A stretch of DNA of 64,000 nt from Dysgonomonas sp. 25. GTDB lineage: Bacteria > Bacteroidota > Bacteroidia > Bacteroidales > Dysgonomonadaceae. Under the pieces are notes generated by a model that was given only the letters and a program-made list of their open reading frames with translations, searched no databases and was not told where the DNA came from. Positions 1 through 7,354 of the stretch are shown piece by piece. Within the stretch, counting starts at the first letter, position 1. Each line of letters starts with the position of its first letter. The translations under genes were made by a program, and so were the position numbers. The stretch covers positions 1 through 64,000 of the forward strand of contig NZ_QVMN01000006.1 in NCBI RefSeq assembly GCF_010501075.1, read 5' to 3'.

Positions 1-24
1 ACACACACACACACACACACACAC
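1..24. repeat. (AC)12 dinucleotide microsatellite at the window edge
   Basis: Twelve perfect AC units open the window, so the tract may extend further left. It is not inside a visible coding frame. Such tracts vary in length by slippage; no role can be assigned here. Confidence 0.85.
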
Positions 25-280
25 GTAATATAACGTTTTTCGGGCGATTATCCAAATTTTCAACTAATAAAATTCACCTCCCCCCGTCCCCCTCCAGCAG
101 AGGGGGAGTAAAAATATACACTCTTTTCCTATCTCCTCCCCTTGTGGGGGAGGTAGGGAGGGGGTGCCCGAATGCTTGTGTTAATGTCAGGGGTATTTCC
201 GGCTGCGACAGCCGTACCTACCTCCCCCCAGCCCCCTCCACAAGAGGGGGAGCGAGGGGCTATCTTTCAGTTATCAGCAG

Positions 281-308
281 GCCCCCTCAATCCCCCGAAG
301 GGGGAAGT
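281..308 (+). repeat. C-run/G-run palindromic repeat, copy closest to those in valS
   Basis: The core is GCCCCCTCAATCCCCCGAAG followed by a G run. It has the same build as the copies at 20030-20055, 21086-21121 and, inverted, 20433-20460: a C run, a short A/T-containing spacer, then CCCCC, two to three bases and GGGGG. This identifies one dispersed family found both between genes and inside valS. Confidence 0.7.
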
Positions 309-340
309 ATATCATCCTCTTCTATCAACAATAGAACCCT

Positions 341-409
341 TGTAGGGGCGCACCTGCGTGTGCGCCCGCAAACCGATATATCGGGCAGACACACAGGTCT
401 GCCCCTACA
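341..409. repeat. Compound palindrome with GGGGC/GCCCC ends
   Basis: Outer arms TGTAGGGGC (341-349) and GCCCCTACA (401-409) are perfectly complementary. Inside are two smaller self-complementary blocks, one built on GCGCACCTGCGTGTGCGC and one on GGGCAGAC...GTCTGCCC. It looks like a dispersed intergenic repeat unit. Mobility is inferred only. Confidence 0.65.
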
Positions 410-423
410 CAAAAACCGAAAGA

Positions 424-453
424 GATCCCTCGCATCCACTCGGGATGACAAAG
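424..453 (-). repeat. 30-bp dispersed repeat, inverted partner of 1928-1957
   Basis: The reverse complement of this block matches 1928-1957 with a single mismatch (GAGTGG versus GAGCGG) over the shared core, plus the last bases. The two copies bracket the leucine-rich-repeat gene in opposite orientations. Confidence 0.75.
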
Positions 454-631
454 CTAACAGCTATCAGCTAACGGCTTACAGAATTAATTTCTTAATGTGC
501 CAATGTGTTGATGAGCTAATAGAAAAGCACCTCTTCGCTATGGGGCTGTCCGGCATTATCACATTAGCATATTACCACATTATTATATCAGCACATTATC
601 TCATTATCATATTCACTAATTATTTTTTATT

Positions 632-1867
632 ATGAAAAAATTCTTGACACAGGCTATCATTATATTAGCCTTATTTATGACAATCGGCTTGCATGGGCAG
701 GTAACGATAGGAAGTAACCAACCGCCTGTTGCGGGGGCTTTACTTGACTTGAAAGAAGATGGGACTACTAAAAAAGGACTGGGATTGCCACGGGTAGAGT
801 TGCAATCCTATAAAAAACTAAAGATGGGAGCAGCCGCTGAGATAACAGGTACCCTTGCCACAGAACATGCAGGACTTATCGTGTATAACACACTTGACCA
901 ACCCGAATGCGGAACGCCCACCGGCTTGTTTGTCTGGGAAGGGGCGCAATGGATGCAACTATCAGGCGAACAAGTTGACCTTGATGAATTAGGTAGTTAC
1001 GAAGAAGATGTACAGGCATTGAAAAACCTTTACAATGCGAACCCTGGGAATACCCTCGGTTGGAATCTGGCAGCAGACCCGTCTACTTTCGAAGGGGTTA
1101 CGTGGACAAGCATTTGCGGGGAGCAACGGGTAGCAGGATTATCAGTTGAGTCAAAGAACCTCACGTCCTCCACAGGTATAGAAAAATTGTATAAGTTGGT
1201 AACTTTACTCTGTAGTGGCAATCTATTAACTAGTTTAGATGTATCGAATAATAAGGACTTGAGATTTTTAGGCTTTCATGCTAACCAACTGACAACCTTA
1301 GATGTATCACATAACAAAGTATTAATAGAATTGTCATGTAGTTCTAATCAACTGACCAGTTTGGATGTGTCGAATAATACAATATTGAGAACCTTGAATT
1401 GCCATTCTAACCAATTGGCTGGCCTGGATATATCGCATAATACTGCATTAGAGAGCCTAAGTTGTGATGCTAACTTGTTGACATCTTTGGATCTATCGAA
1501 TAACATAGCACTGGGAGGTTTATACTGTGGGGCTAACCAATTAACTAATTTAGATATCTCAAATAATGTATCATTAACACGTTTGATGTGTCAAGGGAAC
1601 CAACTTGCCAGTTTGAATGTGTCGAATAATACGCTATTAACAACTTTATGGTGTTATGGTAATCAATTAACCACACTGGATATATCAAATAACATGCTAT
1701 TGACAGATCTCGAATGCCAGAATAATTGGCTACCCCAGAGTGAAGTGAATAAATTTAAGCTACATCCGAACTATTGTCCAAACAATTGGCAACCCAAAGT
1801 CTCTTCTCAGTATTTTCCCGGGACAACAACCGTAGATGGCTCTATAACAGCACCTACCTGTCCGTAA
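632..1867 (+). CDS. Secreted leucine-rich-repeat protein
   Basis: A 411-residue protein with an N-terminal signal peptide (charged start, hydrophobic stretch to about residue 22, then GQVTIG). After about 170 residues of non-repeated sequence come eight consecutive 21-residue leucine-rich repeats (about residues 190-365). Their consensus is LTSLDVSNNxxLxxLxCxxNQ, with Asn/Cys at the ladder positions as in bacterial BspA/internalin-like LRRs. A short tail ending TAPTCP follows; no clear T9SS sorting domain is seen. LRR proteins of this kind are usually exported and mediate protein or host binding, but no ligand can be read from the sequence. The gene stands alone between repeat-rich stretches. 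The DNA-level near-identity of the repeats makes copy-number change plausible. Confidence 0.85.
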   Translation: MKKFLTQAIIILALFMTIGLHGQVTIGSNQPPVAGALLDLKEDGTTKKGLGLPRVELQSYKKLKMGAAAEITGTLATEHAGLIVYNTLDQPECGTPTGLFVWEGAQWMQLSGEQVDLDELGSYEEDVQALKNLYNANPGNTLGWNLAADPSTFEGVTWTSICGEQRVAGLSVESKNLTSSTGIEKLYKLVTLLCSGNLLTSLDVSNNKDLRFLGFHANQLTTLDVSHNKVLIELSCSSNQLTSLDVSNNTILRTLNCHSNQLAGLDISHNTALESLSCDANLLTSLDLSNNIALGGLYCGANQLTNLDISNNVSLTRLMCQGNQLASLNVSNNTLLTTLWCYGNQLTTLDISNNMLLTDLECQNNWLPQSEVNKFKLHPNYCPNNWQPKVSSQYFPGTTTVDGSITAPTCP

Positions 1868-2234
1868 TGAAATAAAACAACTTTATCTATACAGGGAGAT
1901 AGTCTTCGCGGACTGTTTCCCTGTGTTCTTTGTCATCCCGAGCGGATGCGAGGGAGCTCGTTACGCTTTGCGCTGTTCATCCTCGGGTCGGGATGCTTCG
2001 CCAAAGGCTCAGCATGACAGAACCGTTCTTTTACTTTGTGCCCTTGGTGTAGAATCTTTGAGCCCTTCGCGGTTAAATAATGAAAAAGGAACCACAACAA
2101 AAAACGCACAAAATATATATACTTTTTGTATGCCTTTTTGTTCTTATTTGCTCATAATGAACACAAACGAAACCCCACAAAGGTAACAGTAGGGTAACAA
2201 AAAGGTAACACAATTATCACCTTTTTGGGGGAGG
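1868..2234. repeat. Intergenic stretch with dispersed repeats
   Basis: Contains the inverted partner of the 424-453 repeat (1928-1957). Directly after it is a second unit, about 1982-2020, whose complement begins TGTCATGCTGAGCC. The remainder up to the crcB terminator shows no gene; the open frame at 1923-2186 consists of these repeats. Confidence 0.65.
2198..2227 (-). terminator. Hairpin at the 3' end of crcB
   Basis: Arms CAAAAAGGT (2198-2206) and ACCTTTTTG (2219-2227) are perfectly complementary with a 12-base loop. It lies just past the crcB stop on the minus strand. The stem itself is A/T-rich, so it may be a weak terminator. Confidence 0.5.
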
Positions 2235-2612
2235 TTATTCGTATATCCAGTTGACGAGCGCGTCGCCCAACCATACGGCGAGCAGCCCGACAGCAACACT
2301 GGCAAGGATATATAACCCTAAGGTGGCATAATTCCCGTTCTGCAAAAGGAACATATTCTCGGCCGAGAAAGTCGAAAAGGTGGTGTATCCACCACAAAAG
2401 CCCGTGATAAGCAACAACCGCAGGTCTTCGTTGAGGTATTTGCCCGCCATTGCCATAAGCAGGCCTATAAGGAAGCACCCGACGATGTTGACGACGAATG
2501 TCCCCATGGGAAAAGCTTGTATATACCAGCGATTGATATAGGTGGAGGTGAGGAAACGCAGAATGCTGCCCAAGCCGCCTCCCAATCCGACCAAAAGAAT
2601 TTTTATAGCCAT
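2235..2612 (-). CDS. crcB: Fluoride ion channel CrcB (Fluc)
   Basis: A small integral membrane protein that exports fluoride as a dual-topology dimer. Read from the ATG at 2612 it has 125 residues, the usual family length, starting MAIKILLVGLGGGLGSILRF. A further upstream ATG at 2645 adds eleven residues not expected in the family. Visible hallmarks are GGGLGSILRF near the N-terminus, a central segment with VNIVGCFLIG, and GFCGGYTTFSTFS, the Asn and Phe/Thr/Ser-rich signature lining the fluoride path. Four hydrophobic segments are visible. It is a single-copy gene here, not a split pair. No fluoride riboswitch core was recognised upstream. Confidence 0.92.
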   Translation of the reverse strand: MAIKILLVGLGGGLGSILRFLTSTYINRWYIQAFPMGTFVVNIVGCFLIGLLMAMAGKYLNEDLRLLLITGFCGGYTTFSTFSAENMFLLQNGNYATLGLYILASVAVGLLAVWLGDALVNWIYE

Positions 2613-2742
2613 CGTTCCTGTAATTTGGGATATAAATGTAATCATTTTTACTATCTTTAGGCTGATCTTCGAATAAGAAGTAAAAGATTAAGATATTCTA
2701 TTTTAGAATAGAAAGTTTATCATTTTCTAAATCTGATAAATC

Positions 2743-3237
2743 ATGAGAACGCTATACTTATTGTTTTTCCTATTGATATGCAGCTTGTTAAAAGCTCAGG
2801 AACCTACTGTTTTTATAAAAAATAGGGGGTATGTGGGCTATATATTTCCTAAAGAATATTTCGTACCTGAATATGAGAAAATCGAGGGAAAACGTTATAC
2901 GCCGAATATAGATGAGATTCATCTTGCAGAATCAATATTAAGAGATAGTATCGATGTAGAGATGGAAAAGTATCTATCCCATCCGTATTTGCTTAATGGA
3001 GAACCCCGTTTAACAAGAAAGATGCTGAATAAATATAAACGACAATATGCCGGTTATTTAACAGATGAAGGGGATGTTATCATTTGGATCAATTTATTGA
3101 GAAATAAAGAGATCTCCATGGAAGCATTAGGTTCAGAGATAATAGGCGTATTAGATGGCGGTTCGGATTATTGGAATATCTATATCAATATAACAAAGCG
3201 GAAATTGTTTGGTATGCATATAAATGGGATCGGTTGA
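2743..3237 (+). CDS. Small exported protein of unknown function
   Basis: 164 residues. The N-terminus MRTLYLLFFLLICSLLKAQ is a good signal peptide ending in a typical Bacteroidota A-Q cleavage site, so the mature protein is probably periplasmic. No known domain was recognised. The mature part is rich in charged and aromatic residues and ends YINITKRKLFGMHINGIG. It lies 20 bases upstream of the patatin gene on the same strand, so the two are probably co-transcribed. Function unknown. Confidence 0.65.
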   Translation: MRTLYLLFFLLICSLLKAQEPTVFIKNRGYVGYIFPKEYFVPEYEKIEGKRYTPNIDEIHLAESILRDSIDVEMEKYLSHPYLLNGEPRLTRKMLNKYKRQYAGYLTDEGDVIIWINLLRNKEISMEALGSEIIGVLDGGSDYWNIYINITKRKLFGMHINGIG

Positions 3238-3257
3238 TTTTCTCAATAAATAAAAAG

Positions 3258-4127
3258 GTGCAAAGAAATATTGAAAATACAGGATTGGTATTAGAGGGAG
3301 GAGGCATGCGCGGTGTCTTTACCTGTGGTGTCCTCGATTATTTGATGGATAACCATATCCGTTTTCCCTATGCTATCGGTGTTTCGGCAGGGGCATGCAA
3401 TGGCTTGTCGTATATGTCGAACCAGCGGGGACGGGCTAAGTTCAGCAATATAGATCTGTTGGAGAAATATCGCTACATTGGCTTCCGTCACTTTATCCGT
3501 AAGAGGAATATTATGGATTACGACTTGCTTTTCCATCGTTTCCCCGAAGAGATCCTTCCTTATGATTATGAGGCGTATGCGAATTCCGAAGGGCAGTTCG
3601 AGATGGTTACGACCAACTGCCTGACAGGCGAACCGAACTATTTCGAGGAAAAACACAATCCAAAGCGGATTATCGACATTGTGAAAGCTTCCAGCAGCCT
3701 GCCTTTTATGTGCCCCATTACCTATGTAGACGATGTGCCAATGCTGGATGGGGGTATTGTAGATTCTATCCCGCTGAGGAGGGCAATAGCCAAGGGATAT
3801 AAACGGAATCTGGTCATCCTTACGCGTAACAAGGGATATCGGAAGAATGGGAAAGATATTAAAGTCCCTTCCATTTTTTACCGGAAATATCCGGCATTGA
3901 GACAGGCGCTGTCGCAGCGAAACAGCCTCTATAATGCGCAACTCGAATTGGTAGAGAAGCTGGAAGCGGCGGGCGAAGTACTGGTTATCCGCCCCGAGAA
4001 GCCGGTAGTTGTGGACAGAATAGAAAAGGACGTATCTAAATTGCAGGAACTATACGAAGAAGGGTATGCGTGTGCCGGCAAATTCTTTGCCCGGACTATG
4101 GCGAATATGGGGAGAGAAGATTTTTGA
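3258..4127 (+). CDS. Patatin-like phospholipase
   Basis: A predicted serine lipid acyl hydrolase of the patatin family with a Ser-Asp dyad. Motifs in order: oxyanion hole GGGMRG close to the N-terminus, nucleophile elbow GVSAG, and DGGIVDSIP supplying the catalytic Asp. The frame is open back to 3171, overlapping the preceding gene. A GTG at 3258, 20 bases after the upstream stop, gives the usual short lead (VQRNIENTGLVLEGGG), so it is preferred. The protein is about 289 residues, has no signal peptide, and is likely cytoplasmic or membrane-associated. It belongs to the YjjU-like subgroup in general organisation (inference). Confidence 0.85.
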   Translation: MQRNIENTGLVLEGGGMRGVFTCGVLDYLMDNHIRFPYAIGVSAGACNGLSYMSNQRGRAKFSNIDLLEKYRYIGFRHFIRKRNIMDYDLLFHRFPEEILPYDYEAYANSEGQFEMVTTNCLTGEPNYFEEKHNPKRIIDIVKASSSLPFMCPITYVDDVPMLDGGIVDSIPLRRAIAKGYKRNLVILTRNKGYRKNGKDIKVPSIFYRKYPALRQALSQRNSLYNAQLELVEKLEAAGEVLVIRPEKPVVVDRIEKDVSKLQELYEEGYACAGKFFARTMANMGREDF

Positions 4128-4138
4128 TAGTGAGGGGT

Positions 4139-4157
4139 AGGCGTTTTCGCCTTTTTT
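4139..4157 (+). terminator. Intrinsic terminator after the patatin gene
   Basis: AGGCG-TTTT-CGCCT followed by a run of T, 11 bases past the patatin stop codon. Confidence 0.65.
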
Positions 4158-4281
4158 GCGTCTGCATGGAAAAAGATAGCCGATTCCTATCATTAATCCC
4201 TGTCATTTTGTCTATTTAGATACTGTTGCGTATATTTATGAATTGAATAATTATATTATCCTTTCAACCTTGAATGAATAT

Positions 4282-7092
4282 ATGAGAAAATATATCTTTT
4301 TGCTGATTATGATTCTGTGCAGCTTGGCTTTGCAAGCTAATAAGCCTCATATTATCAATCTGTACAGGGAGTATTACCATGCAGATAATAAGAACTGGGC
4401 TATCGGGCAGGACGAGAAAGGAATGATATATTTTGGCAATGACAGGGGATTGTTGCAGTTCGACGGTATCGAATGGCGCCTGAGCGAGTTGCCTAACTCC
4501 TCCATCCTGCGATCGCTGGCGGTACAATCGCACAATACTATTTTTACGGGAGGGTATGAGGAATTCGGACGATGGGACAGGGATATCTCGGGCGAATTGG
4601 TCTATACCTCATTGAGTAGCGACATCGACAAAACCCTTTTCGGGAACGATGATTTCTGGAAGATATGGATTGATTCGGCAGGTGTTTATTTTCAGTCGTT
4701 CAATTCCATTTATATATATGACTATGAGACGGTAAAGCGTATCCCTTTCGATAGTGGTTTCTTATTCCTGATGAAGGTGCGCGATGAGTATCTCGTGCAG
4801 AGAATGAGAGGTCCGCTATACAGGCTTTCGGGTACCGAGCTGGAAGAGATAGGAGGGAGTGATATTTTCAAGGATACCGATATCCGGGTTATTTTACCCT
4901 ACGAAGAAGATAAATATCTGATAGGCACGGCTACACAGGGATTGTATATTTACGACGGTGAGACTTTTACGGTTTGGAACAAGTCACTTTCGGCTGTTAT
5001 CAACCCTAAAGAATTGAATTGTGGTATCTATACTTCGTATGGGACATATATGCTCGGGACGATATTAGACGGGATTTACGAAGTAGATACCGAAGGAAAT
5101 ATACTCAACCATATATCGGCAGTCAATTCGTTGCAGAATAATACGATTTTGTCTTTGTTCGAGGATAACTTGCACAACATCTGGGTGGCAATGGATCGGG
5201 GAGTGGCGTATGTCCACTATATAGAGAATATGGATTGTTATACCGCCCCGCGCGGGAATACGCCCGCTATCTATGATGCTCTCATGTGGAACGAGAAGCT
5301 TTTTCTGGCCACCAATCAGGGGGTATTCTACTTGTACGAAAAAGAATTGGAGCAGCCCAATACATTGAATAATCTCCGCCTGATAGAAGGGACGCAAGGA
5401 CAGTCGTGGCAGTTGGAAATGATAGACGGCAAACTCTATTGCTGCCACAACAGAGGGTTGAAACAGATTCTCCCCAATCTGCAAATCAGAGACGAATATG
5501 CCATAAGGACGGGTGTGTATAACATTTCTAACTTAAACCTCCATAATAAAGAGCGAATTATACTATCCACATATAGTTCGGTGAGGATAGTCGATCCCAC
5601 TACGGGAGAAGTATCCACTCCGGCTAAACCCCGCGAGCCTATCATGACGGTGATAACGGATCATCTGGGCAATGTCTGGCTCGAACATTTCAACAAAGGG
5701 GTATACCGTTGCCGCCTGAATAGCGACCTGACGGATATAGAAAGTTATACCTATTACGGCGGCGATAGCAATGACGGCCTGCCTTATAAACTGAAGATCT
5801 TCAAAGTGGGAGGACGTATCGTCCTGCACGGAAACGATCAGTTCTTCACCTACGATGATATTGAGAACCGTATTATACCGAGCACCTTGCTGAATAACTG
5901 CTTCGAAAACATCAAAGGGATTAAGAATATTGTCCCTATATCGAACGATACATTCTGGGCATTGGGTAATACCTCTGTCTATAAGTTCAAATACGATGGC
6001 TATGAAGCGACAATCTTAGAAAACTATACGTTCGATATCAGCCTTCTGTTGGTAAACAATTACGAGAATGCCTCGCAACTGAATGAGTCGAACACCTTGA
6101 TTTGTCTCGACAATGGATTCCTTATCTACAAAGCTCTGGGAGTCAGCCATTACGAAAAGTCGAAGAAACTGAAGCGCCCTTACCTCGATGTGTTGCAGGC
6201 AACAAATATTGACGGCGATAAACAATGTAAAAATCTGGACGAGTTTGCGAAAATCGCATACCAGTATAATACGATAACATTTCACTTCTCGTCGCAGGAT
6301 ATCTTTTCGTCCAACGTCCTGTTCCAATATAAGTTGGATCAGGTAGATCACAATTGGTCGGAAGGAGAGAAGATAAACAAAATCTCTTATGCCCGTTTGC
6401 CTGCCGGAGAATATCGCTTCCTGTTGAGGACGGTGGACAAATTGGGTAATACCTCCGAGCCCGTCATTTATGAGTTCGAAGTCTTATCCCCGTGGTATCT
6501 CACCGGATGGGCTTATGCCTCGTATGTATTGCTCACGATGCTTATATTCTATATCGTATGGGCGCTCGTATTGCGCCGCTACCGGAATCTGCACCTGCAA
6601 AAGATCAGGGCACGCGAAACCAAGCGCTTGAAACGGTTGGCAGGTAAACTGCAGACCGAATTGGAATTGAAGAATGCCGAGCTCCTGACGCAAACATCTT
6701 TTATCATCCAGAAGAATGAATTGATAATGAAGATAAAAGATATTATCGACAATTTCCAGAAAGGCAAGAGTACAAGGAACTTAGAGCCGTTAACCCAAAA
6801 GATAGATCTGCTGCTGAACAATGTCGATACCGAAGGCGACTGGAAGACCTTCCTTATCAAGTTTGAAGAAAAGCATAAAGACTTTTTCAAGAAATTGAAG
6901 GCTATGTATCCTCAACTTACAAGCAGCGATCTTCGTTTATGTGCCTGCCTCAAGTTGAATTTAGAGTCGAAAGAGATAGCTTCCTTAATGAATTTATCAG
7001 TCCGTGCGGTCGAAAATAGCCGTTACAGACTACGCAAGAAGCTGTATTTGAAGCCTTCGCAGAACCTGAATGAATTTATTTTGGATCTCTAA
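4282..7092 (+). CDS. Membrane-spanning Reg_prop/Y_Y_Y regulator with LuxR-type HTH
   Basis: Probable sensor-activator of the polysaccharide locus that follows. The ATG at 4282 gives a clean signal peptide (MRKYIFLLIMILCSLALQAN), so it is preferred over 4243. The 936-residue protein has beta-propeller Reg_prop-like repeats (about residues 25-650), a Y_Y_Y immunoglobulin-like domain (about 655-735) and one membrane helix (about 742-765). A charged coiled coil (about 770-870) and a LuxR/GerE-like helix-turn-helix (about 875-936, with SKEIASLMNLSVRAVENSRY) follow. It has neither histidine-kinase nor receiver domains, so it differs from the hybrid two-component systems of many such loci. It resembles SusR in layout: periplasmic sensing joined directly to cytoplasmic DNA binding. 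The ligand is presumably an oligosaccharide released by the locus enzymes. Confidence 0.85.
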   Translation: MRKYIFLLIMILCSLALQANKPHIINLYREYYHADNKNWAIGQDEKGMIYFGNDRGLLQFDGIEWRLSELPNSSILRSLAVQSHNTIFTGGYEEFGRWDRDISGELVYTSLSSDIDKTLFGNDDFWKIWIDSAGVYFQSFNSIYIYDYETVKRIPFDSGFLFLMKVRDEYLVQRMRGPLYRLSGTELEEIGGSDIFKDTDIRVILPYEEDKYLIGTATQGLYIYDGETFTVWNKSLSAVINPKELNCGIYTSYGTYMLGTILDGIYEVDTEGNILNHISAVNSLQNNTILSLFEDNLHNIWVAMDRGVAYVHYIENMDCYTAPRGNTPAIYDALMWNEKLFLATNQGVFYLYEKELEQPNTLNNLRLIEGTQGQSWQLEMIDGKLYCCHNRGLKQILPNLQIRDEYAIRTGVYNISNLNLHNKERIILSTYSSVRIVDPTTGEVSTPAKPREPIMTVITDHLGNVWLEHFNKGVYRCRLNSDLTDIESYTYYGGDSNDGLPYKLKIFKVGGRIVLHGNDQFFTYDDIENRIIPSTLLNNCFENIKGIKNIVPISNDTFWALGNTSVYKFKYDGYEATILENYTFDISLLLVNNYENASQLNESNTLICLDNGFLIYKALGVSHYEKSKKLKRPYLDVLQATNIDGDKQCKNLDEFAKIAYQYNTITFHFSSQDIFSSNVLFQYKLDQVDHNWSEGEKINKISYARLPAGEYRFLLRTVDKLGNTSEPVIYEFEVLSPWYLTGWAYASYVLLTMLIFYIVWALVLRRYRNLHLQKIRARETKRLKRLAGKLQTELELKNAELLTQTSFIIQKNELIMKIKDIIDNFQKGKSTRNLEPLTQKIDLLLNNVDTEGDWKTFLIKFEEKHKDFFKKLKAMYPQLTSSDLRLCACLKLNLESKEIASLMNLSVRAVENSRYRLRKKLYLKPSQNLNEFILDL

Positions 7093-7148
7093 AGTGTATT
7101 TGTAAAAATCTAATAATCAATATTATAAAAATTGGTGAGAGGTAAAAG

Positions 7149-7180
7149 TGAGGTCGGGTTTTTGTTAAAATCCGACCTCA
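7149..7180 (+). terminator. Hairpin downstream of the regulator gene
   Basis: TGAGGTCGG (7149-7157) pairs perfectly with CCGACCTCA (7172-7180), and the stem extends inward by G-T and four T-A pairs. There is no clear T tract after it, so termination is probable but not certain. Confidence 0.5.
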
Positions 7181-7257
7181 TGTACTCAGGGTGTATCGAT
7201 TTCTTTTTCATTTTGCCTCTTCCCCCCTACTTTCGACTTTGAATCAAACTAATAAAA

Positions 7258-7301
7258 CGACCGGCTAAATAATCCCTAACCACATATTATTTGCCGGGTC
7301 G
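7258..7301 (+). promoter_or_regulatory. Long hairpin in the susC leader
   Basis: The arms 7258-7273 and 7286-7301 pair over about 15 bases with small bulges (CGACC-GGC-AAATAAT against ATTATTT-GCC-GGGTCG). T-rich sequence follows on the plus strand. It sits about 55 bases upstream of the susC start and could be a terminator/attenuator or leader structure controlling the operon. Function is inferred. Confidence 0.4.
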
Positions 7302-7354
7302 TGATTTTATTGTTCGATTTAGAAACATTATAGTTTAAATAAAAATTAATAACC

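Larger units (their letters stand above)
25..631. repeat. Intergenic stretch packed with several palindromic repeat families
   Basis: No credible gene. The stretch holds four copies of a C-run/G-run palindrome (about 77-109, 133-169, 217-252, 281-308). It also holds a compound palindrome at 341-409, whose ends TGTAGGGGC and GCCCCTACA match perfectly. A 30-bp unit at 424-453 reappears inverted at 1928-1957. From about 490 to 620 there is AT-rich degenerate repetition of CACATTA/CATTATC words. A frame open across 144-635 encodes only these repeats and is not believed to be a protein. Confidence 0.75.

Noticed and set aside
144-635. Open frame of 163 codons before the LRR gene
   Set aside because: It runs through palindromic and AT-rich repeats, has no protein-like composition and ends at the LRR start.
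1923-2186. Open frame of 87 codons after the LRR gene
   Set aside because: It consists of dispersed repeat units that happen to lack stops.
2613-2742. Fluoride riboswitch before crcB
   Set aside because: The conserved GGNGATGG-type core with its pseudoknot partner was not found in the leader.
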